A stretch of 64,000 bases of DNA from Oscarella lobularis. Taxonomy: Eukaryota; Porifera; Homoscleromorpha; Homosclerophorida; Oscarellidae. A model generated the notes under the pieces. That model was given only the letters and a program-made list of their open reading frames with translations. It was not told where the DNA came from and did no database searches. The stretch lies in the NCBI RefSeq assembly GCF_947507565.1, contig NC_089189.1, forward strand, positions 62,001 through 126,000, given 5' to 3'. Shown here one piece after another: positions 36,748 to 50,280 of the stretch (its first letter is position 1; the number at the start of each line of letters is the position of its first letter). A program made the position numbers and the translations under genes.

Positions 36748-37917
36748 TCACAAGCAGTTGTCTAGATACTGCACGAACATTGATATTAACGTGTCTGCCT
36801 TGGAAACTGGATGCGTTTTCGTGTACGTTATAAATTGTTTTTTGTGTCGTCGAAGTTCTGCCATGGAAACGAGTCGATCCAGGCGAAGCGTCTCTGAAGA
36901 GCCGGGAATTTTTATAGATCCGGGACCGAGAGATTTTTGCTGTTCTAAAATTGACTGAGAAGTGAGCGAAAGGTCAGTCTGGTTGCTAGGATACGTGTTA
37001 TTTATACTTTTATGACGTCTTGAGTGACTTTGTCGAGATCGTGAAGAAAATTGGGCGCAGAAATGGGTTGCTATGGAAAAGAAATAACCCGTATGTTATC
37101 TTATTAAGAAACGACTGACTGATTGGGTGGATTGATTGGGAGGCGGGGCTTTTCTTTCAAATATGGCTTGACATATGGAGTCACAAGGTAAGGAATCCCC
37201 TACCTATAGAGACATCAGACACACCCACCCCATATGTATATACATTTATATACGTTGATTGTAAATAAGGGGCTGTCCCATCTGTTCATTGAATTAGGTT
37301 CTTCGAATCTTAATATCAATCCTTCAAATCTAAGACTATTTATTAACACTAATTAATTTTAAGAGGTCTCCCTCCCCTACATGTCGTCCCTGTATCTTTG
37401 CTCCTCGCTACACTGTGAATTCCATTGTCTACATATATCAATAGGCGTGGCACAGTGAATCTAATTATAAGAAAATATCATCCTTAATTAATTAATTAAT
37501 GATGACATTTACCACGCAGTGTGGGGTTTTATTGTGCTTCGAAATGCAGTACAATTCGTATCGATATCCCTTTATGTAGTTTAGCGAATCGAGCACTACA
37601 ACTACGTCATCTGATAATTCTCTAAATTTCCAAAATGACCTTCTTTTTTTGTACGGGGATTTCGCTACTACCTTTCTACTGCAGTCTTTAGCGCCGCACG
37701 AACTTCCTTTTCGCTCTTTGAATCTAGTTCGCGCGCGCTAGGAATGTCCAAAACGCAATACGATTTTACCTGCATAGGCTAGATTCTTTCTCGGAGCTAA
37801 ATCGGTGTCGCTGACGACGCGCACGGATTTTCCCAGCGCTGAAAAATGTTCTCGTAGAGCGCTAGACGTTTTGCTCTTTCCAGAACAGGGCAAACCGCAC
37901 AGAATCACAAGAGGCAT
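36748..37917 (-). CDS. KTI12: KTI12 homologue (tRNA wobble modification / Elongator partner)
   Basis: It starts MPLVILCGLPCSGKSKTSSA, a P-loop kinase start as in KTI12. Exons continue with VVVVLDSLNYIKGYRYELYC (family signature), IDICRQWNSQCSEEQRY, CDSICQAIFERKAPPPNQST, and ISAPNFLHDLDKVTQDV, ending RRHKKQFITYTKTHP ... MFVQYLDNCL. KTI12 binds carrier tRNA and works with Elongator. The middle exon carries an acceptor next to a CGCGCGCG block. The start is 88 bp from the Rab on the other strand; the 3' end overlaps the PRPF3 3' end. Confidence 0.9.
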
Positions 37918-38005
37918 GAAAACACGTTAGCGCACGTGCATCGAGGAAACGTTTACGTCACAGACCACGTGAACAGACCATTCCTAAGCGTCAGGACGCG
38001 TACGA

Positions 38006-38974
38006 ATGGCAAAAGTCGATCCTCCGAGCGACTACGTATTCAAAATCCTAGTCGTGGGAGACTCGGGAGTAGGAAAGACGTGCTTACTGCAGAGATTCGT
38101 CGACGATCTCGCGAAACCGAGCTACATCGCAACAATCGGTTCGTCTCCCAAAGGCAAAACCTATCTAAATAGCCCAATCGATCACGTAGGAATCGATTTC
38201 AAAGTGAAAACGATACGCATCGACGGTGATATAGTGAAACTGGAAATATGGTTAGTACTTTTGTACGTAACGTTTTGTACGTTGACATCCTCGACCACGC
38301 CCCCTTCCTCATAGGGACACAGCAGGTCAAGAACGGTTTCGAACTTTAACCTCCGCCTATTTCCGCGGAGCGATGGTACGTAAGAAATGATTCCATTTCC
38401 GAATATTTTCGGTGACGGTACGTAGGGCATCCTTCTCGTCTATGACGTCACAAACGGATCTTCCTTCGACGGAATCCCACGCTGGATTCGCAGCATTCAA
38501 GAAGAGGCGCCGCATAGAACCAAAGTCCTGTTGCTAGGCAACAAAAAAGACATGTACGAGAACAGATGCGTTGAAAAAGAAAAAGGCGAAAAGGTGAGCG
38601 AGTAATAATAAAAGAGAGAGGTAATGATAATAGTTACGGTACCGTAGCTTGCCTACGAGTTTGAATTACCTTTTCTCGAGACGAGTGCAATAGCTAATAT
38701 GAACGTAGATGACGTAAGTGAAACAGTAGGCCCCTCTCCTAGAGACGTTATTAATAATAGTCCACGTGACGTAAAGGCCTTCATGCAACTGGCGCGATTA
38801 ATTAAAGAAGAATATAAGGTAACTAAAGCCCCTCCTTCCCGTATACATTCCCTTCTCATTTCTTCTATAATAAAGAGTGAGAATTCATATGAGTCGTTTG
38901 AAGGCTATCAACACTCGGTTAGTTTGACGGCCGCTTCCTCCGATGACGTCGACCCTCGTCCATGCAATTGCTAA
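38006..38974 (+). CDS. Rab-family small GTPase
   Basis: It starts MAKVDPPSDYVFKILVVGDS with P-loop GDSGVGKTC. Then come GIDFKVKTIRIDGDIVKLEI, QERFRTLTSAYFRGAMGILL, GNKKDM and ETSAIANMNVDD. A 67-nt intron removed between NVDD and AFMQLARLIKEEYK restores the canonical helix. The tail ends DPRPCNC, a CXC double-prenylation motif. It resembles the RAB1/8/10 branch, but subfamily could not be fixed. The intron after the P-loop exon carries several short-range repeats but no gene. Confidence 0.85.
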
Positions 38975-39470
38975 ATTTTTATATTAGAAGAAAAATTTTC
39001 TTTATAGTTTCCTTTTCGTAATGTTTGAACTTAGCTTGTACTTGTACTTGCATGTGCGCGCGCGCGCGTGCGCATATGACCTATGTACCGGATAACAGTA
39101 AGGAGACCTGGAACAACGTATTAGGTACGCCCCAGGGTCAATGACATATCGTCTCAGTAGTGGTTTCCTCTTTCACACATAATAAATAATAATCTCTTAT
39201 GGGTTTGAGTTTAAATGAAGTCTTTTCTTCGCATTTCTACCACGTTGACGTTCTCCATAACCTCTACTTTCTCAATGTTTGCTTGCAAACAATTTCTAGA
39301 AGGGTGCATAGGCTATCAAAGTCATGCATAGTTAATGCAATTAAGATGGCCATGGGAAAAAAAGCCGATTAGGTAGAAGAAGTGGGCAGTGTCAGTTCTA
39401 TACTGTAGGCTAGTAGGTCGATAGGGTCACTTAGGATGAGGTCACTGACACCTCTCAGCCGGCCGGCTCT
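38975..39470. other. Intergenic region with GC/TG microsatellite
   Basis: A TGCGCGCGCGCGCGTGCG block lies at about 39054-39072, followed by unremarkable AT/GC-mixed sequence. No coding frame or RNA gene was recognised. Confidence 0.6.
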
Positions 39471-39478
39471 TATAAATA
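39471..39478 (+). promoter_or_regulatory. TATA box of the secreted gene at 39537
   Basis: TATAAATA, 59 bp before the ATG, in a GC-rich setting (CGGCCGGCTCT just upstream). Confidence 0.7.
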
Positions 39479-39536
39479 TGAAGGCACGACACTCGTACTT
39501 ATCAGTTGCACGGACAGTTTTTTTGAAAAACAAATC

Positions 39537-40425
39537 ATGGCAGCGTCATTGTCCCTCACTAGACTTGTCATAGTCTTGTTGCCTGTACTGATCACATTCA
39601 CGACACCAGCGTCCGCCAATTGGGAATCTACCGCGATCCCTTCCACTTCTCCTCCAGGAGAATTGCACTTGAATCATAGCACAAAGCAGTCGGTAAGTCT
39701 GCCCGGCCTGCAACCGCCGCCGCCGCCGCATTCATGCAGTTTTCTCACTAAAATTTAACATATAGATTTGTAACATACCGAGCGTCGACTTGAATCGTAT
39801 CCGGGACGACTGGAAGATCCCTTACATTATTCTGAAGCAGAACCTGAGTCTTGTTTCGTCCCCGATCGACCCTCGAGTAAAGACCTTTATGAAAATACCG
39901 CGGAGGAAAAACGGCGAAAATCCTAACGAGGTCTATTTGTACACGTATCCTAACAAAGAGCCCCTGGGAGTCGATTCCAAGGGTCGACTTACATTAGAGG
40001 TATGTACATGCATGTTAGAGATCGAGAGATGGTTTGTTTGCCGCTATATATTTGCTTATGTTTTCTTTTAGAAAACTAATGGCAGTCATCCGCTCACTTT
40101 TTTTACTATTCTCCCTTTTTCACTTCTTTCAAGATGTCGCATCTCTTCCATTCGTCTTCTCTTCGAAGAGGTCTATTGTGCTACTCGTACTACCACGAAT
40201 ACTAGAGGAAAGCGATTGGTGCGACGACACTTTATTACGTCTTTGAGCAAGGACGAAAAAGGACTCAAGTTATCGTTCAACTGCACGACCTTGCAAGTTA
40301 AGCCGGAGGAGAAACTGAGCAAGGTTCAACTGAAGAAGATTTCAAAGTCCTATCGTATGTATACCGCGCAATCGTATGCTCATCCCTTCATGCTCGATGT
40401 CTGCAGAAATCACTGCTCTTTGTAG
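39537..40425 (+). CDS. Secreted cysteine-containing protein, possibly beta-trefoil-like (paralogue of 55178-55936)
   Basis: A signal peptide (MAASLSLTRLVIVLLPVLIT ... ASAN) is followed by an exon starting ICNIPSVDLNRIRDDW and containing VYLYTYPNKEPLGVDSKGR and LTLE. The third exon has TNGSHPLTFFTILPF, VYCATRTTTN, SLSKDEKGLKLSFNCTTL and ends LDVCRNHCSL. The LGVDxxGKL element, the position of the intron after it, the following NG-T-FxxxxP, the [YF]CATR motif and paired C-terminal cysteines are shared with the gene at 55178-55936. The two are therefore one family. Repeated LGVD-type turns resemble FGF/IL-1-like beta-trefoils, but this is not proven. The gene has a good TATA box, consistent with inducible expression. 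Confidence 0.65.
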
Positions 40426-40542
40426 TTTAGAAGAATCGATGTATGCCTTTAGTTGATTAGCTCAATTTATTATGTACTCTGCTGACCCCGCGTGCGCGCG
40501 CTAACGTTGACGCTTCGAATATTCGTCGCTCTTTTTCTCGCA

Positions 40543-43094
<2,552 letters not shown>

Positions 43095-43522
43095 GAGCGC
43101 ATGTACTGAGTCGGTTTATGCATATATACATACGGGGTGCGAAAGACCCGGACGTGCGATACGTGTGACGTGAAAACTTTCGAAAAATGTGAAGGAAAAT
43201 GACGTCGCCCGGACTTCGAAGTGACCGAAAAGAAGACTGGGAGCACTAAAGAGTCGATTCTCGAGGTAACCACGCGCGAAAGCGCTCTCTTTTCCATAAA
43301 ACGAGCTCAGTTTTCGCTCAGAACGACATCGCGGAAGGCGAACGCACTAAAGTAAGCGAATAGATAGTCGATTGCGATTATTCCGAGTCCTATCTACCGC
43401 ATTTCGAGGCATTTCCGCGGTAGGAAGCTTAGGATCCCCCTTTCAGTTCCGCCGCCATATTTGTCATTTTGTAGCTAATTTTAGATACAGATGCATTGCA
43501 TTTGCACGTACAAACAATCCAT
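43095..43522. other. Intergenic region between convergent COPS2 and receptor kinase
   Basis: No gene, RNA or repeat was recognised; only overlapping shadow frames and scattered CpG-rich stretches are present. Confidence 0.5.
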
Positions 43523-45797
43523 TTACATTCCAACCACGTTCGGTCGTTTCTTGTACGCCAATCCCTTCGAATCGGTCGAATTCAAAATATTCGTAAGATT
43601 CAAAAACGTGGGTCTTTGATCCGGGATCGAATTCCAACAGTACGTCATAATTTCATAACTGAGCCCCCCAAAGAGGAAACAACGCGTCACTTTCAAGTTG
43701 TGTTTGTATCGATTAGTTGAGGCCTTACATTTTATCTGAACACAGTCTCGGTTTACTCATACGATATTTCAAAGCCCCGGTTAATAATTCAAATAATTTT
43801 TCGATTGGGACTCCCGGATAGGGAGTTCCACCGTACGTTACAATTTCCCAAAGAACAATACCATAAGACCAACTAAAAAAGAGAAAGATTTCAATTAAAA
43901 TCAATAAATTTTAACTAATAAAAATTTTACACGTCACTGTATTCGCTGTAAGTTTTATAGAGTAGAACTTCGGGTGCACACCATTTGAATGGAATTACTC
44001 CACCCTGATAGAATGTCTTATATAACAACTATTCATAGAGATGATGAGATACCGCACCTTTGTCCTCTTTCTATAGTAGGCAGCTGACTCGAGATCTTTA
44101 GCCAGTCCAAAATCGCATATCTTTAATCGTTCTCCCGCGAAAACGAGAACATTTCTCGCCGCCAAATCGCGATGCACACACTAAAGTATCCCCATTATAT
44201 AACATTTAGTCATATGCGTATTTTACCCGTACCCCTTTGGAAGCGACAAATTGCATTCCTTCGGCAATTTGTTTTCCGTGGTCAATCATTTTTCCTTCGT
44301 CGAGTGTCGACGCATTTTGCGTCGTTCTCATTCGACGAAGATAGCGATGGAGATCGCCCATTTCGGCGTATTCCATCGCAATTTTACTAACATCTAAAAA
44401 AGAATAAGAACTTTCATTAATTAAATAAATATACATACGTCCGTTTTCGACGCAGTGTCCGTAAATTCGCGTGAGATTCTTATGATAGCCTAGACTCGCT
44501 AAAAGCTTCGCTTCCTTTTGAAAATCATCAGCCTGACGTTCATCTAGATGCACATAGAGTGTCTCTAGGAGTGACTGCACATATTATATGTATATATACC
44601 TCGAAACATTTTCACTGCAATTTTTATTGTATACTCTTCTCCCGTATTTGTTTGCGTTGTGAGGATTCCTTCGGTTACCGTGCCGAATTGGCCTTCTCCT
44701 ACGCGTACAATCCCTTCAATTTAGGATTTTTAATTAGCGGAATTTTTGTATGTGTACCTAGTAGTTTTCCCATTGTGATGCTGCTGATTGGAATTGTAGT
44801 TTTTCCGTTCAAAGAACTGTGTTCGTCTTCCCAAATCGCGCTCGCACTATCCCAATTTTCTTCGTCGCGTTGACAAGGTTTTTTCTTTTTGAGAAAAATG
44901 ACCAGTCCCAATCCAATGCACAGTCCAGTTAGTAGGACAATCGCACACACTATAGCCACCGTAACCGTAGTTCTTCTAAAAACAACAAAAAATCAAATAA
45001 TGGGTGGGAAGATATAGCTGACTCACTTCTCCAATAAACGAGTAGAATTACTAGGACTTATACTCACAAAGAAGAGCATTTCATTTCCCCAAAACTCCGT
45101 AGCATTGACCCATTGGGAAGTTGCATTCAAAACAGCAGTAAGAGCAGCACTAGAAGTGTTATAGGAAGTCGTAGGAACAGTCCGTCTACGAGTTTTCGAA
45201 GTAGCAGTGACATAGGACGTTGTACTAGTAGTTGGCGCAGTCTCAGTCGTCCTAGCGGAGATAGGAGGTGTCAGTTCGGGTTTATTTATGACTAATTTGA
45301 CTGTGCATTGTCTCTCAAAACCCCGTCTGCCGCCGTGCACAGCGCAATCATAACTGGCCGATTTTAGACTAGAATGTCTCGAGTGAACTTTAAGTGTTTC
45401 CAATAGTTTCGATCGAGTTTCCGTGCAGACGTCGTAGTTGTTTATTTGGTTGCACTTGGCGATTTTCTCGCTAGAGTTCGTCGTCCACTGTAAGCTTTCA
45501 AACGTCCCCAGTGTGAAATCGAAGCAGGAAATCTCCTCCTTGCCGTTCATAGTTTCGTCCGTTAGGATAATTTCGTCGTGGACCACACTGTTGGAGTCCT
45601 TATTATTCCAAGTGCAACCACCTATAGAAGATATTGACGCGATAGAACACGATTCCTGGGCGCCTATACGTACCCTTTGAGTCGATTAGAAGAGGAAAGA
45701 CTAGGCCTAGAGTGCGAACAACGACTCCTTATACACACTAATCGCGCGCTCACTCGCACTACTCACAAAAAACGAGGGCGATGACGAGCGACGGCAT
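43523..45797 (-). CDS. Receptor tyrosine kinase 1
   Basis: A signal exon ([11 protein letters not shown]) leads to an extracellular part of about 180 residues with an Ig-like cysteine pattern ([23 protein letters not shown]). A Thr/Ser-rich stalk with NAT/NTS sites and a transmembrane helix ([20 protein letters not shown], then KKKKPC) follow. The tyrosine kinase has GEGQFGTV as glycine loop, IAVKMF lysine, [12 protein letters not shown] catalytic loop, [18 protein letters not shown] activation loop with two tyrosines, and [20 protein letters not shown] and [12 protein letters not shown] lead to the stop. It appears catalytically complete. It is orthologous in layout to the kinase at 52999-55059, on the opposite strand and 7 kb away. 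Ig plus Ser/Thr stalk plus kinase is known from sponge receptors. Ligand is unknown. Confidence 0.9.
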
Positions 45798-46345
45798 AGC
45801 GCGCAGTGCGACGGGAATCCGACTGATGCTTTCGCGTTTGTAACACCGCCTTTTCACTACGCTAACAATGTTATCATTCCAGCGCGATGACTCACAGGGA
45901 AGAAAGGGGAAGAGGTTATCTTCCTAATAAATTAGCGCACTTAGACTTGCCGTCTAATATGCGGACGTTCACTGTCTAACAAAGTCAAGCGCGAGTTCTA
46001 CTTCCAATAGAAGAATCCCCTATAGTCGCTCTATTGCGTTCCCTCTCCGAGATTCAGTAGGAAGTGGTGTTTCATTCCCAGCGGGATTTCCTCTCCTGGA
46101 CACTAAAATGTTTGTCTAGATAGGTCTGTTTGCTTTCCCCAGATCCTTAGGCTTGGCCTCTGGTTTAGCTCTAGTCACGGAGCCGCATCTTTCAAAACTT
46201 TCTCAAATATGTGCTTGGTTCTTGTTCTAGGTCAATTCTCTTGACCCCTTCCTCTCACTTAGGAGTTGAGAAGAGTCTCTTCTTATAAAAGGTATTATTA
46301 ATTATCAGTGTTTTTTTTTCTGGGGAGGCTGTCGGTTTTTTTTAG
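45798..46345. other. Intergenic region upstream of two divergent genes
   Basis: No convincing gene. It serves the 5' ends of the receptor kinase and of the small basic protein gene. A long T-run and a TTTTTTTTAG acceptor-like end directly precede the latter's ATG, so a non-coding first exon further upstream is possible. Confidence 0.5.
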
Positions 46346-47098
46346 ATGGGAACGAATCTTTCGTCACATCCGGGCACCGTGAAGACGACTACGTCACAAC
46401 GACGCAGAGATAAACGCCCTAAAACGGGCCAAGAAAAGGAATTGCGACCCCCGTGCGGCCTCCGCGCGGCCTTCTCGTCGTTGGGGGGATGACGTAGACC
46501 GATCGCAGAGCTTGTAACAGCTGCGAAAAGGCGCTCAACTCCGCAGTTTCGCCGCGAACGCGATTTTAGCACGGCGACTGAGTCGATCGGTAAGCATCGA
46601 AGCATTTTTAGACTTTCCCTATTCGAAATCTCGCGTTTTCAGTGCCTAAACCCTCGAAATGGAGAAGAAGCGTTGCGCAACGACCACGCCCCCTTGTCCA
46701 ACGCTCTTCCGCGCAATCTGCATCCCCTCGTAGGTAAGCAATCTCGCATTACACACATTAGCAATATAAGGGGGAGGGAATGTTTGCCCATTTACATAAG
46801 GAAGTGGAGAACCACATTCCTAAGTAAACGTTATGTAAAGTCTCCGTGCTATTATGGGCGCTGGGCTACCCAAAGTGGCACAGGTCATTGCGTTTCGCTC
46901 TTCTCTACGTTCTTAGTGTTTGCTTAGAAACGACGTCACTTTTCGTTGCAGCTTTGGTGAAGGGAAGAAGCAAAGGTGCGACTAATATTGCGCCCCCTTG
47001 TCCCTTATTCTACGTAGTCTACGAAGCGTTTATATTTACGCGTTCAAAAATTAACGTGCTGTGACGTTGAGCACGTCTTTTTGTTTTGTAGGTGGTGA
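46346..47098 (+). CDS. Small basic protein of about 106 residues in five exons, unknown function
   Basis: Five exons (46346-46452, 46498-46589, 46643-46733, 46952-46975, 47092-47098) total 321 nt with no internal stop, all bounded by GT/AG sites, and the four junction phases (2, 1, 2, 2) are mutually consistent. The protein begins MGTNLSSHPGTVKTTT, where Gly2 would allow N-myristoylation. It contains IAELVTAAKRRSTPQFRRER and DFSTATESIVPKPSKW, and ends SFGEGKKQRW. It is rich in Arg, Lys, Ser and Thr. No exon is long enough to stand out alone, so this gene is easily missed. I do not recognise the family. Confidence 0.5.
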
Positions 47099-47264
47099 GT
47101 GGATAATATGAGAAGATGAAGAAGAAGTAGACGAGTTTTTTTAAAGACGCTTTTGCATGAGAGTAGAGTAGATTGCATGCGTTTGCTCTTGATCTCCAGG
47201 GTATGGAGACAAGAGCACTTCACTTAGCCTAGGGGACCATGCGTGCTTTTATAGCGCGCTACTT

Positions 47265-47320
47265 GCGCACGCGACGTGAAATAGACCGACGTTTTGCTCG
47301 TCATTTCACGTCGCGTGCGC
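47265..47320. repeat. Perfect 18-bp inverted repeat, 20-nt loop
   Basis: GCGCACGCGACGTGAAAT (47265-47282) is exactly complementary to 47303-47320. It is CpG-rich and stable as cruciform DNA or RNA hairpin. No gene is assigned here. Confidence 0.9.
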
Positions 47321-47520
47321 TTCCGGTCGAAAAAGTAGGCAAAACTACGGTCAAATTTTTTATTAAAATATCCCGGATGTATACAAATAAAAAAATTAAA
47401 AGTCCTCTCTTCCCCTTCCTCCTTCCTCCTTGGTCGTCCTTGATTGGTTGATCCTGCGCTGCCGCTTGACCTCCTGGCCAAGCGGTGAGACTGAGACTGC
47501 AGTCCCCACAGTGAACTTTA

Positions 47521-47657
47521 ACCCAAGTCCACAGGGGGTAGGCACATTATCCTCCAGCCTCCAAGGAGCGAGACTTTCACCCAAGTCCCCAGGGGAGAGC
47601 ACATTAGCCTCCAGCCCACAAGGAGGGAGACTTTGACCCAAGTCCCCAGGGTGATGG
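47521..47657. repeat. 57-58 bp tandem repeat, about 2.4 copies
   Basis: Units starting ACCCAAGTCC at 47521, 47579 and 47636 share a CATTA..CTCCAGCC..AAGGAG..GAGACTTT core. The period is a multiple of three in two units, and a minus-strand frame reads through them with a 19-residue repeat (GDLGxSLxPxxLE). I do not accept that frame as a gene because no consistent flanking exon was found. Confidence 0.8.
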
Positions 47658-47970
47658 CTTCGTCTACTTCCTCTTCTTTCTTCATCCAAACATCGTCGGA
47701 TTGATCCGTTGGGGAGAGGAGAGAGAACTAAAATAAAATTAGAAACCAGTCCACTCAAATCTATTGTCCTATTTACCTTGATTTAGCTGATAAAACGCCG
47801 TGGAGGAGGAGGGAATTGATCCATGTGCTCATATAGGCATCTACAAAAAATTCCAATTTTAGCCAAAATTTGAGGTGTGAGGTCCTATTGGTATCGCGAG
47901 ATCAAACAGGCAACCCATCCCCATTGTTTGATAAAGAAATGTTAGGAATCGGAGAGGTCACCAAAATGAG

Positions 47971-48790
47971 CAAAAACCATGGACTATAGCTCACGGTTCC
48001 ATAAAAATCTCAACTCACAGATTTCCAACTAAACGCGCTAGATCTACTCTACTTTATGAGTAGAACAACCCTACAAGGTCAAACAGTTCGTACGGGTCAA
48101 ATTTCACACGCAAAAAAGACCACTTCCGGTACGCATTAATATTAGCCACACCCTTCGAAAATAGCAAAAAAATTGGCGCTTGACAATTTTGAGACTGTGG
48201 AGTTAAGTAAGTACTAAAGCTCTATCGTTTTACGTAGAAATCGTGGCGTTCTGGGAGACGCGGTTTTTGACCAAAAACCATGGACTATAGCTCACGGTTC
48301 CCTAAAAATCTCAACTCACGGTTTTCCACATAAACTCGCTAGATCTAGTCTACTTTACTAGTAGAACAACCCTACGAGGTCAGACTGTTTTTACGAATCG
48401 AATTTCACACGAAAACGACGCACTTCCGGTACATTAGTCACGCCCTTCAAAAGTGAATAAAATTCGGCGCGTTTGACAATTTTGAGACTCTGATGTTAAC
48501 TTGTTACTAAAGCCCTATAGTTTGACGTAGAAAATTCGAGATTTTGGAAGATGCGGTTTTTGACTAAAAAGCGTGTGCTATAGTTCAGGGATGCTGAAAA
48601 ATCTCAACTCGCCGATTTCCAAATAAACGCACTAGATCTTCTCTACTTTATTAGTGTAACAACTCCACAAGGTCAAACAAATCGTGCGAATGAAATTTCG
48701 ACCTCAATTTGACCTACTTCCGGTGCGTGTGACAATCTCGTCCATTTTCAAATAAACGCTCTAGATCTAGCTTATCTAACGGTTTCTGAC
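47971..48790. repeat. Tandem direct repeat of about 300 bp, nearly three copies
   Basis: Copies begin near 47971, 48272 and 48564 and share CAAAAACCATGGACTATAGC, AAAAATCTCAACTC, CGCTAGATCT, GTAGAACAACCCTAC, AAGGTCAA and CACTTCCGGT landmarks. A fourth fragment (about 48747-48790) keeps ATAAACGCTCTAGATCTAGC. The third copy is clearly more diverged. No coding frame is maintained across units. Confidence 0.85.
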
Positions 48791-49327
48791 GCACACGTTT
48801 ATCAACCGATTGCTACTAAGTAACGAGTCTGCGCGAAAAACGGATTCGTGATTTGAGGATCGGCGCTACGAGCTGTTTCGACTGTTTTGCGACCGAAAAA
48901 CGCCCTTTTACGGTAATAAATATTAGTATAGGGTTGGAAAACGCTCTCTAAGCGCAGTTTCGAGCCTCTATCGTCGATCGTTCGAAGGCTATCGCTTTGG
49001 ACGCCGTCGCATCAGCAAAACGATAGGGACAACTACTTCGGAACATTCTGCGAAGGAAATTACATCGTACCTAGGCTGATTCGTCCACTTTTGCTGCCGT
49101 TTTGCCACTGCCAACGCCATTGCGTCATCGACGTGAAGTTACAGCGCGCTAACTTGCGTCATCAAGCTAGGGTAAATGGCTTTTCAAGAAAAAACCATTT
49201 ACCCTACACGGATATAAGAGACAATATTACGTAGCGGTGACTCAATTAAGCATCCCACAACTTCCGTTTATTTTTGTGTTATCTATAGTACTAAGAACAT
49301 CGAAATGGCACGGCGACAATCAAGTTG
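48791..49327. other. Intergenic region, nothing coding recognised
   Basis: Mixed-composition sequence between the 300-bp repeats and the secreted Ig-like gene. The only structure found is a 12-bp inverted repeat, TAGGGTAAATGG (49168-49179) with its complement at 49195-49206. Confidence 0.5.
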
Positions 49328-50213
49328 CTAGTTCCACGAGACTTTGACAAAGCAAACTTTAACTTTCGAATTCTTGATTTTTTTCGAATGAGCGGAATCG
49401 TTTTTCACGCGTCGACGGCGAATACATTTAAATTTCGTTTCCCCTTTTTTCTCGTGGGAAAAGACTCTCAGTTTGACTCGACCGTCGTCCAACTCTTCAT
49501 AGCAGGCAGCCAACACTCCAGAAACGCCCTTCCCCCCACACTTACGAACGCGCCCATTCTCGCTGGCCCAAAAGTGACGACCAGAATCAGAAAAGCACGT
49601 AACGTATTCCCTGGTTGCATTGCAATCTGAGATATCTAAATAAACCTTAGGACGCTCGCTCTAATCTAATAGCCTATATCCTATACCTTGGGGTGACCTA
49701 ACGGGGGAAATCGCTGGGCTAAACATAGGCGGAGGCACTTCCAAACGAATACGCGTCGTAACGAAGAAATCATCATTCCACAACGGTTCCTTTCCGCACA
49801 AAAACGTCGCTTCTCGACTCAACCTCGTCGCATTGACGAGAAGACGAACGAGAAGACGCGACTGATACTTCCAGCAGGCGTCCGCGTCTCCAAGTCCGCC
49901 GTCGTCGTCGCCGTCGCCGCCGCGACAAAGAGGAAGTCGGACTTGTTTTCCGTTCTCCAGTTTCCTCCAACGCGAAACGTAGACGGCGTCCATCTGGCAA
50001 CAATTCACTGTGACCAGTTCTTGCTTTCGACTAACGGAGACGTCGTAGGAAGAGTCGGTATAGGCGCCAAAGCCGTAACAGATCTGGGAGTCGCGTTTGG
50101 CTATATATACATCCAAAGTATACACACACCACTCCTATTTTTCTACTAAAAGCTTTCTCACTTGGACGTGCAGAAGTTAGAACGATGAAGAGGAAGATAG
50201 GTACGATAGACAT
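49328..50213 (-). CDS. Secreted two-domain Ig-like protein 1
   Basis: Signal peptide MSIVPIFLFIVLTSARPS is followed by exon 2 with CYGFGAYTDSSYDV, TVNCCQMDAVYVSRW, an Asp/Gly-rich insertion (GGDGDDDGGLGDAD), then ACWKYQSRLLVRLLVNATRL, FLCGKEPLWNDDFFVTTRI. A Pro-rich joint (PPPMFSPAISPV) leads to a second domain (NATREYVTCFSDSGRHFW ... KFKCIRRRRV) and stop at 49328. The pattern Cys-Trp-core-CWxYxSxL-FxC matches the ectodomains of the receptor kinases here. There is no transmembrane helix. It is one of three paralogues (others 57332-58286 and 59004-59981). Confidence 0.75.
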
Positions 50214-50272
50214 GATGAGAAGAGGGCTCTTGTGCTCTATGTGCTCTAAACTACTGTAGTCTTTTCCCGCTC

Positions 50273-50280
50273 TTTATATA
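50273..50280 (-). promoter_or_regulatory. TATA box of secreted Ig-like gene 1
   Basis: TATATAAA on the minus strand, 60 bp upstream of the ATG. Confidence 0.7.

Noticed and set aside
38712-38740. A 29-nt intron in the Rab gene ending at CTCCTAG
   Set aside because: The following frame hits a stop at once; the 67-nt intron ending at GTAAAG restores the canonical AFMQLARLIKEE helix.
47224-47870. Minus-strand frames with 19-residue repeats as a gene
   Set aside because: Flanking candidate exons have phases that do not match and no start or domain was found; the frames follow from a tandem repeat.
47971-48790. CRISPR array
   Set aside because: Units are about 300 bp direct repeats without short repeat-spacer structure, and the genome is eukaryotic.
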